A stretch of DNA of 64,000 nucleotides from Alistipes sp. (lineage in GTDB: Bacteria; Bacteroidota; Bacteroidia; Bacteroidales; Rikenellaceae). The position numbers were made by a program, and so were the translations under genes. This document shows, one piece after another, positions 1 through 10,752 of the stretch (the stretch's first letter is position 1; the number at the start of each line of letters is the position of its first letter). Location of the stretch: contig JAFSDP010000005.1 of the NCBI GenBank assembly GCA_017436185.1, positions 1 to 64,000 on the forward strand, written 5' to 3'. A model generated the notes under the pieces. It had not been told where the DNA came from and did no database searches. It saw nothing but the letters and a program-made list of their open reading frames with translations.

Positions 1-2
1 CC

Positions 3-1076
3 AAGAAGAATCCCGATCCCAAGTTCAGCCTCGAGCAGATCATCCCCGCCGTGGAGAAGAACCTGGGTGTGGAGGTGAAGTTTGCCGGTGACTGCATGGG
101 TGAGAAGGCTGCTCAGATGTGCGCCGAGCTCAAGGCCGGTGAGGTCATTCTGCTCGAGAACCTCCGCTTCTATGCCGAGGAGGAGGGCAAGCCCCGTGGC
201 TTGGCCGCCGACGCTACGAAGGAGGAGAAGGATGCCGCCAAGAAGGCCCTCAAGGAGCCCCAGAAGGAGTTCGTGAAGAAGCTCGCTTCGTATGCCGACT
301 GCTACATCAACGACGCATTCGGTACGGCTCACCGCAAGCACGCCTCGACCTACCTGATCGCCGAGTACTTCCCCCAGGACAAGATGTTCGGTTACCTGAT
401 GGAGAAGGAGGTAAAGGCCATTTCGGAGGTGATGGAGAAGCCCCAGCGCCCCTTCTGCGCCATCGTGGGCGGCTCGAAGGTTTCGTCGAAGATCGGTGTA
501 ATCAAGGCCCTGCTGGACAAGTGCGACTCGATCATCATCGGTGGCGGTATGACCTACACCTTCGCCGGTGCCAAGGGCGGTAAGGTTGGTAAGTCGATCT
601 GCGAGCCCGATATGTTCCCCGTAGCGCTGGAGATTCTGGAGATGGCCAAGCAGAAGGGTGTGAAGTTTGTGATGTCGCCCGACGCACTGACCTGCGATCA
701 GTTCTCGGAGGAGGCCAACACCAAGGAGGCTTCGGTGATGGACATCGATCCCGAGTGGGAGGGTGTGGACATCGGCCAGGGCGGTAAGGATGCCTTCCGC
801 GAGCACATCCTGGGTTGTAAGACCATCCTCTGGAACGGCCCCGTAGGTGTATTCGAGATCAACAAGTTCGCAACCGGCTCGAAGGCCGTAGCCGAGGCTA
901 TCGCCGAGGCCACCAAGAATGGTGCCTTCTCGCTCATCGGTGGCGGTGACTCGGTGGCTTGCGTCAATAAGTTCGGTCTGGGCGACCAGGTGTCGTACAT
1001 CTCGACCGGCGGTGGTGCTCTGCTCGAGTACATCGAGTTTGGCGACCTGCCCGGTGTAGCGGCTATCCGCGACTAA
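3..1076 (+). CDS. pgk: Phosphoglycerate kinase, 5' end outside window
   Basis: Transfers phosphate from 1,3-bisphosphoglycerate to ADP in glycolysis, in the cytoplasm. The frame is open from base 3, so the N-terminus lies left of the window; 357 codons are visible against roughly 415-420 in the family, so about 60 residues are missing. Seen: LENLRFY near the start, the nucleotide-binding GPVGVFE, the glycine-rich GGGDSVA loop and the C-terminal AAIRD. The internal GTG at 51 is not the real start. A strong terminator follows within 10 bases, so this is the last gene of its transcript. Confidence 0.97.
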   Translation, partial: KKNPDPKFSLEQIIPAVEKNLGVEVKFAGDCMGEKAAQMCAELKAGEVILLENLRFYAEEEGKPRGLAADATKEEKDAAKKALKEPQKEFVKKLASYADCYINDAFGTAHRKHASTYLIAEYFPQDKMFGYLMEKEVKAISEVMEKPQRPFCAIVGGSKVSSKIGVIKALLDKCDSIIIGGGMTYTFAGAKGGKVGKSICEPDMFPVALEILEMAKQKGVKFVMSPDALTCDQFSEEANTKEASVMDIDPEWEGVDIGQGGKDAFREHILGCKTILWNGPVGVFEINKFATGSKAVAEAIAEATKNGAFSLIGGGDSVACVNKFGLGDQVSYISTGGGALLEYIEFGDLPGVAAIRD

Positions 1077-1081
1077 AGAAA

Positions 1082-1113
1082 AAAGAGCCGCAACTAATCT
1101 GCGGCTCTTTTTT
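1082..1113 (+). terminator. Rho-independent terminator after pgk
   Basis: An 11-bp perfect stem (1082-1092 with 1100-1110), built on GAGCCGCA and its complement, has a 7-base loop and runs into a T tract. Confidence 0.92.
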
Positions 1114-1116
1114 CTT

Positions 1117-1148
1117 AATTAAAAATTAAAGATTAAAAATTAAAAATT
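1117..1148. repeat. AT-rich intergenic repeat (AATTAAAAATT type)
   Basis: Thirty-two bases made of AATTAAAAATTAAAGATT-like units. Nearly the same sequence, in reverse complement, lies at 21476-21507 beside nadA. It contains no C and one G. Origin unknown. Confidence 0.55.
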
Positions 1149-1209
1149 GGGGGGGCGAGTAAAACTCCCGATTTTGGATTTTAGGTGCCGCATATAAATA
1201 CAAAATAAA

Positions 1210-3231
1210 ATGAAGAAACTTTTATTTTTTGCAACCATTCTTTTTATGGCAAGTTGCACAAACAATCAGACTACGCCGGCAATCGATCTGACGAATCTCG
1301 ACACGACGGTTGCTCCGAGCGAGGATTTCTACCAGTATGCTACGGGCGGTTGGCAGGTAAAGAACCCCCTGAAGCCCGAGTTTGCACGCTACGGCTCGTT
1401 TGACGTATTGCGTGAGAACAACGAGAAGCGCATCAACGAGATTTTCGCCGCTATGGCCAAGACGACGGCCGAGGCCGGCTCGGTGGAGCAGAAAATCTCG
1501 GACCTCTACAAGATGGGTCTGGACTCGGTACGCCTCAACAAGGAGGGTCTGAGTGTCTTGGAGGGCGACCTGGCCGCCATTGAGGCCGTTACGGACAGCA
1601 AGTCGCTTATCGAGACCGTGGCCAAGATGCACGCCTCGATGGGCAACCCCCTGTTTGGTCTCTACGTATCGTCGGATTTGAAGAACAGCTCGGTCAATGC
1701 CCTCTACATCTCGCAGTCGGGTCTGGGTATGGGCAACCGCGACTACTACCTCGACGAGGAGCACGCCGCAAAGCGGGAGGGCTATGTAGCCTACCTCGAG
1801 AAGGTCTTTACGCTCGCCAACCTGGCCGAGGCGCGCGCCCAGGCCGAGGCAGTGATGGCCTTTGAGACGGTGATGGCCGAGCGTTTCCTCTCGAATGTCG
1901 AGTTGCGTGACATCGAAAAGGGGTACAACCCGATGTCGAAGGCCGACTTTGTGGCACGCTACAACAACATCGACTGGGAGGCCTACCGAACGACGCTGGG
2001 GCTGGGTGAGTTCGACCGCATCATCGTCGAGCAGCCCGAGGTGATCGACCTGGTGAACGAGTTGGTCAAGAGCACCCCCCTCACGACCCTGAAGAGCTAC
2101 CTGAAGGCCCACCTGTTGCAGAGCGCTGCCGGTTATGCCGGTGACGAGTTGTATGCCGCCACGTTCGACTTCTTCAGCCGTCAGATGACCGGTGTGGAGG
2201 AGATGAAGCCCCGTTGGAAGCGTGCTATGGGTGTGCCCAACTCGATTCTGTCGGAGGCCGTAGGCGAGATCTACGTTTCGAAGTACTTCCCCAAGGAGGA
2301 CAAGGAGCGTATGACGGAGCTGGTAAAGAACCTGCAAACGGCTTTGGGTCAGCACATTGATGCCCTGGAGTGGATGTCGGATGCCACGAAGGCCAAGGCC
2401 CAGGAGAAGCTCTCGACCTTTACCGTGAAGATTGGTTATCCCGACAAGTGGAAGGACTACTCGTCGCTCGAGATTGACCCCACCCTTTCGTACTGGGAGA
2501 ATAACAAGCGTGCCTCGGCGTGGTACACGGCCGACAACCTCTCGAAGTTGGGCAAGGAGGTAGATCGTGACGAGTGGTTTATGTCGCCCCAGACGGTGAA
2601 CGCCTACTACAACCCCACCACCAACGAGATTTGCTTCCCCGCCGCCATTCTGCAGCCTCCCTTCTACAACTCGGCTGCCGACGATGCCGTGAACTACGGT
2701 GCCATTGGTGTGGTGATCGGCCACGAGATGACCCACGGCTTCGACGATCAGGGTCGCAACTTCGACAAGGATGGCAATATGATCAACTGGTGGACCGACG
2801 AGGATGCCGCCGCCTTCCAGGCCAAGAGCCAGATTCTGGTCGAGCAGTTCAACCAAATCGAGGTGTTGCCCGCCACGGCCGACAGCCCCGCTGTGATGGC
2901 TGACGGTGCCCTGTCGTTGGGCGAGAACATCGCCGACCAGGGTGGTCTGCGTGTTGCCTTCACCGCGCTGAAGAATGCGCTGGGCGAGACCACGCCTGCC
3001 CCGATCGACGGCTTCACGGCCGAGCAGCGTTTCTACCTGGCCTATGCTACCCTCTGGGGTCAGAACATCCGTGACGCCGAGAAGGCTCGTCTGACGAAGG
3101 TCGATGTGCACTCGCTGGGCGAGAACCGTGTGAATGCCACCCTGAAGAACCTCCAGAGCTTCTACGATGCCTTCTCGATTACGGAGGGTAAGATGTTCCT
3201 CGAGGAGGAGAAGCGTGTGGTGATTTGGTAG
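1210..3231 (+). CDS. M13 family zinc endopeptidase lipoprotein (neprilysin/PepO-like)
   Basis: Zinc metallopeptidase of the neprilysin family that cuts oligopeptides, probably anchored in the envelope. The N-terminus is a lipoprotein signal ending ...FMASC (Cys16). The zinc site is intact: HEMTH at residues 505-509 and the third ligand in GENIADQGG (Glu about 572). The M13 N-terminal domain fills about residues 25-430. Length 673 is normal for bacterial M13 proteins, and the C-terminus VVIW resembles the family's usual CxxW ending but lacks the Cys. It stands alone between two terminators. Substrate unknown; peptide scavenging is an inference. Confidence 0.93.
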   Translation: MKKLLFFATILFMASCTNNQTTPAIDLTNLDTTVAPSEDFYQYATGGWQVKNPLKPEFARYGSFDVLRENNEKRINEIFAAMAKTTAEAGSVEQKISDLYKMGLDSVRLNKEGLSVLEGDLAAIEAVTDSKSLIETVAKMHASMGNPLFGLYVSSDLKNSSVNALYISQSGLGMGNRDYYLDEEHAAKREGYVAYLEKVFTLANLAEARAQAEAVMAFETVMAERFLSNVELRDIEKGYNPMSKADFVARYNNIDWEAYRTTLGLGEFDRIIVEQPEVIDLVNELVKSTPLTTLKSYLKAHLLQSAAGYAGDELYAATFDFFSRQMTGVEEMKPRWKRAMGVPNSILSEAVGEIYVSKYFPKEDKERMTELVKNLQTALGQHIDALEWMSDATKAKAQEKLSTFTVKIGYPDKWKDYSSLEIDPTLSYWENNKRASAWYTADNLSKLGKEVDRDEWFMSPQTVNAYYNPTTNEICFPAAILQPPFYNSAADDAVNYGAIGVVIGHEMTHGFDDQGRNFDKDGNMINWWTDEDAAAFQAKSQILVEQFNQIEVLPATADSPAVMADGALSLGENIADQGGLRVAFTALKNALGETTPAPIDGFTAEQRFYLAYATLWGQNIRDAEKARLTKVDVHSLGENRVNATLKNLQSFYDAFSITEGKMFLEEEKRVVIW

Positions 3232-3255
3232 CCATTCGGCCCGAACTCAATAAAA

Positions 3256-6438
<3,183 letters not shown>

Positions 6439-6450
6439 TGGGAAATAAAA

Positions 6451-6747
6451 ATTCAAAATTTAGAATTCAAAATGCAAAATGGGGGTTGTGGCGTTGGCTA
6501 CGACCCTCATTTCATTTATTACACTCATTACAGCAATTACACTCATTACAGCAATTACACCATTACAGCCATTACACCCCTGTAATGGTGTAATTGTGTA
6601 ATGAAATGCAAAAGTGGATAAAGAGATTAAAGACCTTAAAGAGATTAACGAAGCGGACCTAAAAAACCTTAAGCTCTTTAAGATCCTTAAAATCTTTAAT
6701 CTCCTTATTCGCTTGCTCATTTTGAATTTTGAATTTTGAATTCAAAA
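6451..6747. repeat. Composite AT-rich repeat, copy 1 (interrupted)
   Basis: Begins with a 30-base module (6451-6480) identical to 7061-7090, holds a partly self-complementary middle with the core AACGAAGCGGACCT (6647-6660), and ends with an inverted version of the first module (6719-6747). The ATTACA array at 6518-6602 sits between the first module and the middle. No coding potential is seen. Confidence 0.75.
6518..6602. repeat. ATTACA tandem array 1 with large inverted repeat
   Basis: ATTACA starts at 6518, 6527, 6536, 6545, 6554, 6562 and 6571 (period 9, once 8), followed by the complement TGTAAT at 6581, 6589 and 6597. Bases 6544-6568 pair almost perfectly with 6580-6603, giving a stem of about 24 bp and an 11-base loop. 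Confidence 0.88.
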
Positions 6748-6872
6748 GAATAGGCTCCGCCTGATGGTTACTCTATATATAACCACCTGCGAAGCCCTAA
6801 TTTGCTGTATATAAGGTTGATTGCTACCCACCTGCCTACGCCGCTGCGGGGTAGGGCGAGGGGAGCCGTTGG
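6745..6872 (-). ncRNA. Possible small structured RNA from an orphan promoter
   Basis: Transcription from the promoter at 6878-6908 would start near 6872 and run leftward over about 125 bases with no convincing ORF. The ends can pair: GGCTCC (minus strand, 6867-6862) with GGAGCC (6758-6753), followed by TATTCTTTT, like a terminator. Inside, CTACCC/GGGTAG and TGGTTA/TAACCA can form stems. No known RNA family is recognised. Confidence 0.4.
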
Positions 6873-6877
6873 TAGTA

Positions 6878-6908
6878 CAAAGATACAACTTCGAGGAGCC
6901 GAAGTCAA
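6878..6908 (-). promoter_or_regulatory. Consensus promoter TTG-N20-TATCTTTG with internal palindrome
   Basis: Minus-strand TTG (6908-6906), a spacer of exactly 20, then TATCTTTG (6885-6878). The spacer is filled by ACTTCG-N6-CGAAGT (6888-6905), placed like an operator. Confidence 0.7.
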
Positions 6909-6953
6909 GTTTTTCAGGGTATAAATCGTAGAAAAACTGCACAAGGCGACGGC

Positions 6954-7057
6954 ATTACACCATTACAGCCATTACACCATTACAGTCATTACACTGATTA
7001 CACTCATTACACCATTACACTCATTACAGGGGTGCGTATGCCTGTAATGGCTGTAAT
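6954..7057. repeat. ATTACA tandem array 2
   Basis: ATTACA starts at 6954, 6962, 6971, 6979, 6988, 6997, 7006, 7014 and 7023 (period 8-9), then TGTAAT at 7043 and 7052. CATTACAGG (7022-7030) pairs with CCTGTAATG (7041-7049). Confidence 0.88.
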
Positions 7058-7060
7058 GAA

Positions 7061-7210
7061 ATTCAAAATTTAGAATTCAAAATGCAAAATTAGATAAAGA
7101 GATTAAAGAAATTAAAGAGAAAAACGAAGCAGACCTAAGTCCTTAAACTCCTTAAAATCTTTAATTTCCTTAACACTAATTTTGAATTCTAAATTCTACA
7201 TTTTGAATTT
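7061..7210. repeat. Composite AT-rich repeat, copy 2
   Basis: Compact copy of about 150 bases: the 30-base module at 7061-7090 is identical to 6451-6480, the core AACGAAGCAGACCT is at 7123-7136, and an inverted terminal module is at 7177-7207. It ends at the stop codon of the patatin gene. Confidence 0.78.
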
Positions 7211-9541
7211 CTAATAGAACGTCGCTTTGGGGGCGAAGATCGGGTAACCGAAGTTGAACATCAAGTACATATTCTTCCAACTCTCGAGGTCGTACTTGAT
7301 GAGCGACAGATTGACCGGTCCGATGGGGGTGTGATAGACCAACGACGCCTCGGTGATGAAGTGCAGGCGCCGATCCTCCCACCCCACAAGGCCCCCTTCG
7401 GTGTAGTTGTTGCGGTTGCGATACATCGCATAGAAACCCGTACGCAGGAAGAAGTTGGGCATCAGATCGAAGGTGGGATTCACACCACCCGCCACGAAGC
7501 GTTTGGCCACGAAGTCGGGCATAAAGACCTTGCGGGCGTGCGGGATCGGCTCGTAGGCCGGAAGGGTCATCAGCGTCGCCCCCAGGGTCGTAAAGTCGGG
7601 GTGCGAAGTATAGACTGCATCGAGGCTCACACCCAGCGAAAACCAACTCGTGCGAGGCATATCGAAGAGTTTGGCGTAGGTAAAACGTGCGCCATACCAC
7701 TCCCGATTCGTGCCCGGATTGAACTGCCCCTTGCCCAAGGGGCGGTACTTGTCACGACCACCCACATAGATGGCCGAGAGTTCGAGATTCGAGCCTCGGG
7801 TGGGATAGAGGTACTTATCGAAGGTGTTGCGCTTGATGCCGATCTTCGAGGCGAAGAAGTGGTAGCGCGAGTGGTCTAACTCCAACGGATCGGCAGCCGA
7901 TTGGTAGTGGTAGTTGGTATGTCCGCCGTGTAGCTCCACCTCCGTCAGCGAACGGTGGGTGACACGAAAACCCAACCCCAGCGAACCGAAACTTTCGCTC
8001 TGGCGCACCGCTAAGGTGTTGTCGATGTCGGTGATGCGGCCAAACGAGCCGTGACGATAGTTCTCGGTGGCGAAGGTGTAGCCGAACGTGAGGTAGAAGG
8101 GGTCGTTCAGGTAGAAGTCGATGCGACCGCCCAGCGTTCCCCACGTGTAGGTCGGGCCAAGGTAGAGGTTGGCACCAAGCTGCTTGGCCGTACGACCGAA
8201 GGTGCGGTAGTTCAGACCGATGTAGGCCTGGTTGAAGGCCGTCGAGGAGATGTTGCCACCGATGGTGAGTTTGATGTTGGGACGAGCCTTGAGGTGGGTC
8301 GTGAAGGCATAACGCTCCCGGATGGAGTCGTAGCCGATCTGTGGCATCTGCTCCATCTGGTAGTCGCCCGTCACCAAGATGCGGTAGAGGTTGTTGCGCA
8401 GATGGTCGAAATTCATCTGACGCTGACGATCACGCCCGTGGAGGTCGGCACGCAGGTAATCACGCACATAGGCGGTCTGATGCTCGGGCAGGCCCACGAT
8501 GTCGTAGTTGTTGAAAATCAGGGGCGGACACTTCTGCTTAAAGGCCGCACGACGCTCCTCGTACTGCTCCTGTGTCCACTGCTCACTCACCTGCTCACGA
8601 ATGGCGGGGATGGCCGCCAAGGCATCTTGGTAGCCCGACTCGATGACCTCCTCGGCCGCCGAGAAATCCAACATACCCACCTTCACGGCACGACGAATGG
8701 TCACCGAGCGCTCCTCGGGCAGCGTGTAGTCGGTCTTGCTCATCGCCAGCAGCAGCACCTGGTCCATCAAATCGCCCTCCACATCAGGCTCCACGTTACC
8801 GGCCGTGCAGATCGAGCCAATCAAGAGCGAGGGGCTGTGTTTCTCGTCCAACGGTCGCCAGGGGAAGTTGTCGAACAGACCACCGTCGTAGAGCACCTCT
8901 TCGCCCCGCTTGACGGGTTTGAAGGCGATGGGAATCGACATCGAGGCACGCACTGCCTCGGGCAGCGATCCCGACGTAATGGTCAGTGCCTCACGCTGAT
9001 TCATATCGGCCGCCACGCACAGAAAGGGGACCATCAGCCGATCAAAGTCGCCCCGAGCGGCGGTCGAAGCGGGCTCGAAGAGCTCCAACAACGCCATATC
9101 GATTTGCGTCGAGGAGATCAGGTTGCGAGGCAGTTGGAACTTATTGTCCTTCGAACTCAAATCGAACCACAGGTTGATGAACGAGGGCGAGTTACCCACC
9201 TGACGGTAGTAAGGCATATAGGTCGAGGGGTCGATACGACCCGAAACCCACTGCTCGATGACCCCCGAGTTGGCCAGGTGGCGCATCTCGGCGGGCGAGT
9301 AACCCGAGGCATACATTGCACCGATGATCGAGCCCATCGAGGTACCTGCCACATAGTCGATCGGAATACCGTTCTCCTCCAAGGCCTGCAACACTCCGAT
9401 GTGGTACAATCCTTTGGCTCCACCGCCACTCATCACCACGCCGACACCCCCCTTCTGCACCTTTTTCGGGGCAGCCGAGAGGGAGTTCACGCCACTTAAA
9501 GCGATAAGTAGGGCGAATATGGAGGCCAAAAAGCGTATCAT
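7211..9541 (-). CDS. Patatin-like phospholipase with outer-membrane beta-barrel
   Basis: A signal peptide (1-23) is followed by a patatin lipase domain (about 33-330) and a C-terminal surface-antigen/BamA-type barrel (about 400-776), the arrangement of type Vd autotransporters such as PlpD. The catalytic dyad is intact: GGGAKG oxyanion loop, Ser68 in GTSMG, Asp219 in DGG. The last residue is aromatic (Tyr), as expected for a barrel inserted by the BAM machine. The region between lipase and barrel could hold one POTRA-like domain. Probably a surface-exposed or secreted phospholipase; substrate unknown. ATG at 9541 is supported by a promoter box about 52 bases upstream. Confidence 0.9.
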   Translation of the reverse strand: MIRFLASIFALLIALSGVNSLSAAPKKVQKGGVGVVMSGGGAKGLYHIGVLQALEENGIPIDYVAGTSMGSIIGAMYASGYSPAEMRHLANSGVIEQWVSGRIDPSTYMPYYRQVGNSPSFINLWFDLSSKDNKFQLPRNLISSTQIDMALLELFEPASTAARGDFDRLMVPFLCVAADMNQREALTITSGSLPEAVRASMSIPIAFKPVKRGEEVLYDGGLFDNFPWRPLDEKHSPSLLIGSICTAGNVEPDVEGDLMDQVLLLAMSKTDYTLPEERSVTIRRAVKVGMLDFSAAEEVIESGYQDALAAIPAIREQVSEQWTQEQYEERRAAFKQKCPPLIFNNYDIVGLPEHQTAYVRDYLRADLHGRDRQRQMNFDHLRNNLYRILVTGDYQMEQMPQIGYDSIRERYAFTTHLKARPNIKLTIGGNISSTAFNQAYIGLNYRTFGRTAKQLGANLYLGPTYTWGTLGGRIDFYLNDPFYLTFGYTFATENYRHGSFGRITDIDNTLAVRQSESFGSLGLGFRVTHRSLTEVELHGGHTNYHYQSAADPLELDHSRYHFFASKIGIKRNTFDKYLYPTRGSNLELSAIYVGGRDKYRPLGKGQFNPGTNREWYGARFTYAKLFDMPRTSWFSLGVSLDAVYTSHPDFTTLGATLMTLPAYEPIPHARKVFMPDFVAKRFVAGGVNPTFDLMPNFFLRTGFYAMYRNRNNYTEGGLVGWEDRRLHFITEASLVYHTPIGPVNLSLIKYDLESWKNMYLMFNFGYPIFAPKATFY

Positions 9542-9555
9542 TGTGAAATTTTTTG

Positions 9556-9563
9556 TAACTTTG
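9556..9563 (+). promoter_or_regulatory. -7 box TAACTTTG of pheS
   Basis: Matches TAnnTTTG, 62 bases before the pheS ATG, in the divergent gap with the patatin gene. Confidence 0.5.
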
Positions 9564-9592
9564 CCTATTGATTGCGCTTAATACGCAACGGC

Positions 9593-9600
9593 CAAAATTA
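9593..9600 (-). promoter_or_regulatory. -7 box TAATTTTG of the patatin gene
   Basis: Minus-strand match to TAnnTTTG, about 52 bases upstream of the ATG at 9541. Confidence 0.45.
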
Positions 9601-9625
9601 GCGAAAAGTATAAAAAATACAAAAT

Positions 9626-10666
9626 ATGATTGAAAAAATCAACGAACTTCTTCAACAAGTTGAAGAGTTTACGCCCAAAGCGGCAGCCGAAATCGAGGAG
9701 TTCCGCATCAAGATGCTCGGCAAAAAGGGTGCCCTGACGGCCCTGATGGAGGAGTTTAAGGGGGTTGCCCCCGAGCTGAAGCGTGAGCTGGGTCAGAAGC
9801 TCAACGCCCTCAAGCAGGCCGCTACGCAACGCATCAACACGCTGCGCGAGGAGTTGCAGAACACCACCTCGGAGCCTTCGGAGGTGAGCGATATGACCCG
9901 CCCGGGTACGGCCGACGAGTTGGGCTCGCGCCACCCCATTTCGCTCGTGAAGAACGAGATTGTCGAGATCTTCTCGCGCCTGGGCTACACCGTGGCCGAG
10001 GGCCCCGAGATTGAGGACGATCAGCACGTCTTCACCTCGCTCAACTTCCCCCCCGAGCACCCCGCACGCGATATGCAGGACACCTTCTTCATCCAAAAGC
10101 AGGGCTCGGAGCCCAATCCGAAGGATATCCTGCTGCGTACCCACACCTCGTCGATTCAGGTGCGCACGATGGAGCATCAGCGTCCGCCGATTCGTGTCAT
10201 CTGCCCGGGTCGTGTATTCCGCAACGAGGCCATCTCGTATCGTGCCCACTGCATCTTCCACCAGATTGAGGGTCTTTATATCGACGAGGGCGTCTCGTTT
10301 GCCGATATGAAGCAGTCGCTGCTCTACTTCGCCAAGGAGCTCTTCGGCGAGCAGGCCCAAATCCGTATGCGCCCCTCCTACTTCCCCTTCACCGAGCCTT
10401 CGGCCGAGGTGGATGTGTCGTGCAACCTGTGCGGCGGCAAGGGCTGTCCGGTCTGCAAAGGTACGGGCTGGCTCGAGATTATGGGCTGCGGTATGGTCGA
10501 TCCCAACGTATTGAAGGCCAGCAACATCGACCCCGAGAAGTATTCGGGCTTCGCCTTTGGTATGGGAGTTGAGCGTATTGCTATGCTCAAGTATGGTGTG
10601 AAGGATTTGCGCCTCTACTTCGAGAACGATGTGCGCTTCCTCCACCAATTCGAGGATGCCCTTTAA
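9626..10666 (+). CDS. pheS: Phenylalanyl-tRNA synthetase alpha subunit
   Basis: Catalytic subunit of the (alpha-beta)2 enzyme that charges tRNA-Phe. The N-terminal coiled coil (about 1-85) is followed by the class II synthetase core: motif 2 around FRNEAIS, and motif 3 GFAFGMGVERIAML near the C-terminus. A CxxCxGxGCxxCxGTG stretch before motif 3 looks like a zinc knuckle or a relic of one. Length 346 is normal. pheT is not adjacent, so the beta subunit must be elsewhere. On the plus strand this gene is unusually C-rich compared with genes right of 25 kb. Confidence 0.97.
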   Translation: MIEKINELLQQVEEFTPKAAAEIEEFRIKMLGKKGALTALMEEFKGVAPELKRELGQKLNALKQAATQRINTLREELQNTTSEPSEVSDMTRPGTADELGSRHPISLVKNEIVEIFSRLGYTVAEGPEIEDDQHVFTSLNFPPEHPARDMQDTFFIQKQGSEPNPKDILLRTHTSSIQVRTMEHQRPPIRVICPGRVFRNEAISYRAHCIFHQIEGLYIDEGVSFADMKQSLLYFAKELFGEQAQIRMRPSYFPFTEPSAEVDVSCNLCGGKGCPVCKGTGWLEIMGCGMVDPNVLKASNIDPEKYSGFAFGMGVERIAMLKYGVKDLRLYFENDVRFLHQFEDAL

Positions 10667-10686
10667 CCACAAGGGAACAATAAACT

Positions 10687-10734
10687 GACGGGGAGGGGCG
10701 TTGTCGATGTACAAGGCCTCACCTCGTCTTTTTT
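10687..10734 (+). terminator. Probable terminator after pheS
   Basis: GACGGGG (10687-10693) pairs with CCTCGTC (10722-10728) through a long loop, followed by six T. The stem is short with one G-T pair, so support is moderate. Confidence 0.5.
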
Positions 10735-10752
10735 GAACAAAACGGTCACTGA

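Noticed and set aside
1222..3111. 629-codon minus-strand ORF opposite the M13 peptidase
   Set aside because: Shadow of a well-recognised gene; the protein is low in family-like features and mirrors the GC-rich codon pattern of the sense gene.
6742..6942. 66-codon minus-strand ORF over the orphan promoter
   Set aside because: It contains the promoter and its palindrome and has no protein-like features.
6518..7057. ATTACA arrays as a CRISPR array
   Set aside because: Units are 8-9 bases with 2-3 variable bases and inverted tails; no 25-40 base repeats, unique spacers or cas genes.
8051..9499. 482-codon plus-strand ORF opposite the patatin gene
   Set aside because: Shadow of the patatin/barrel gene, which has an intact dyad.
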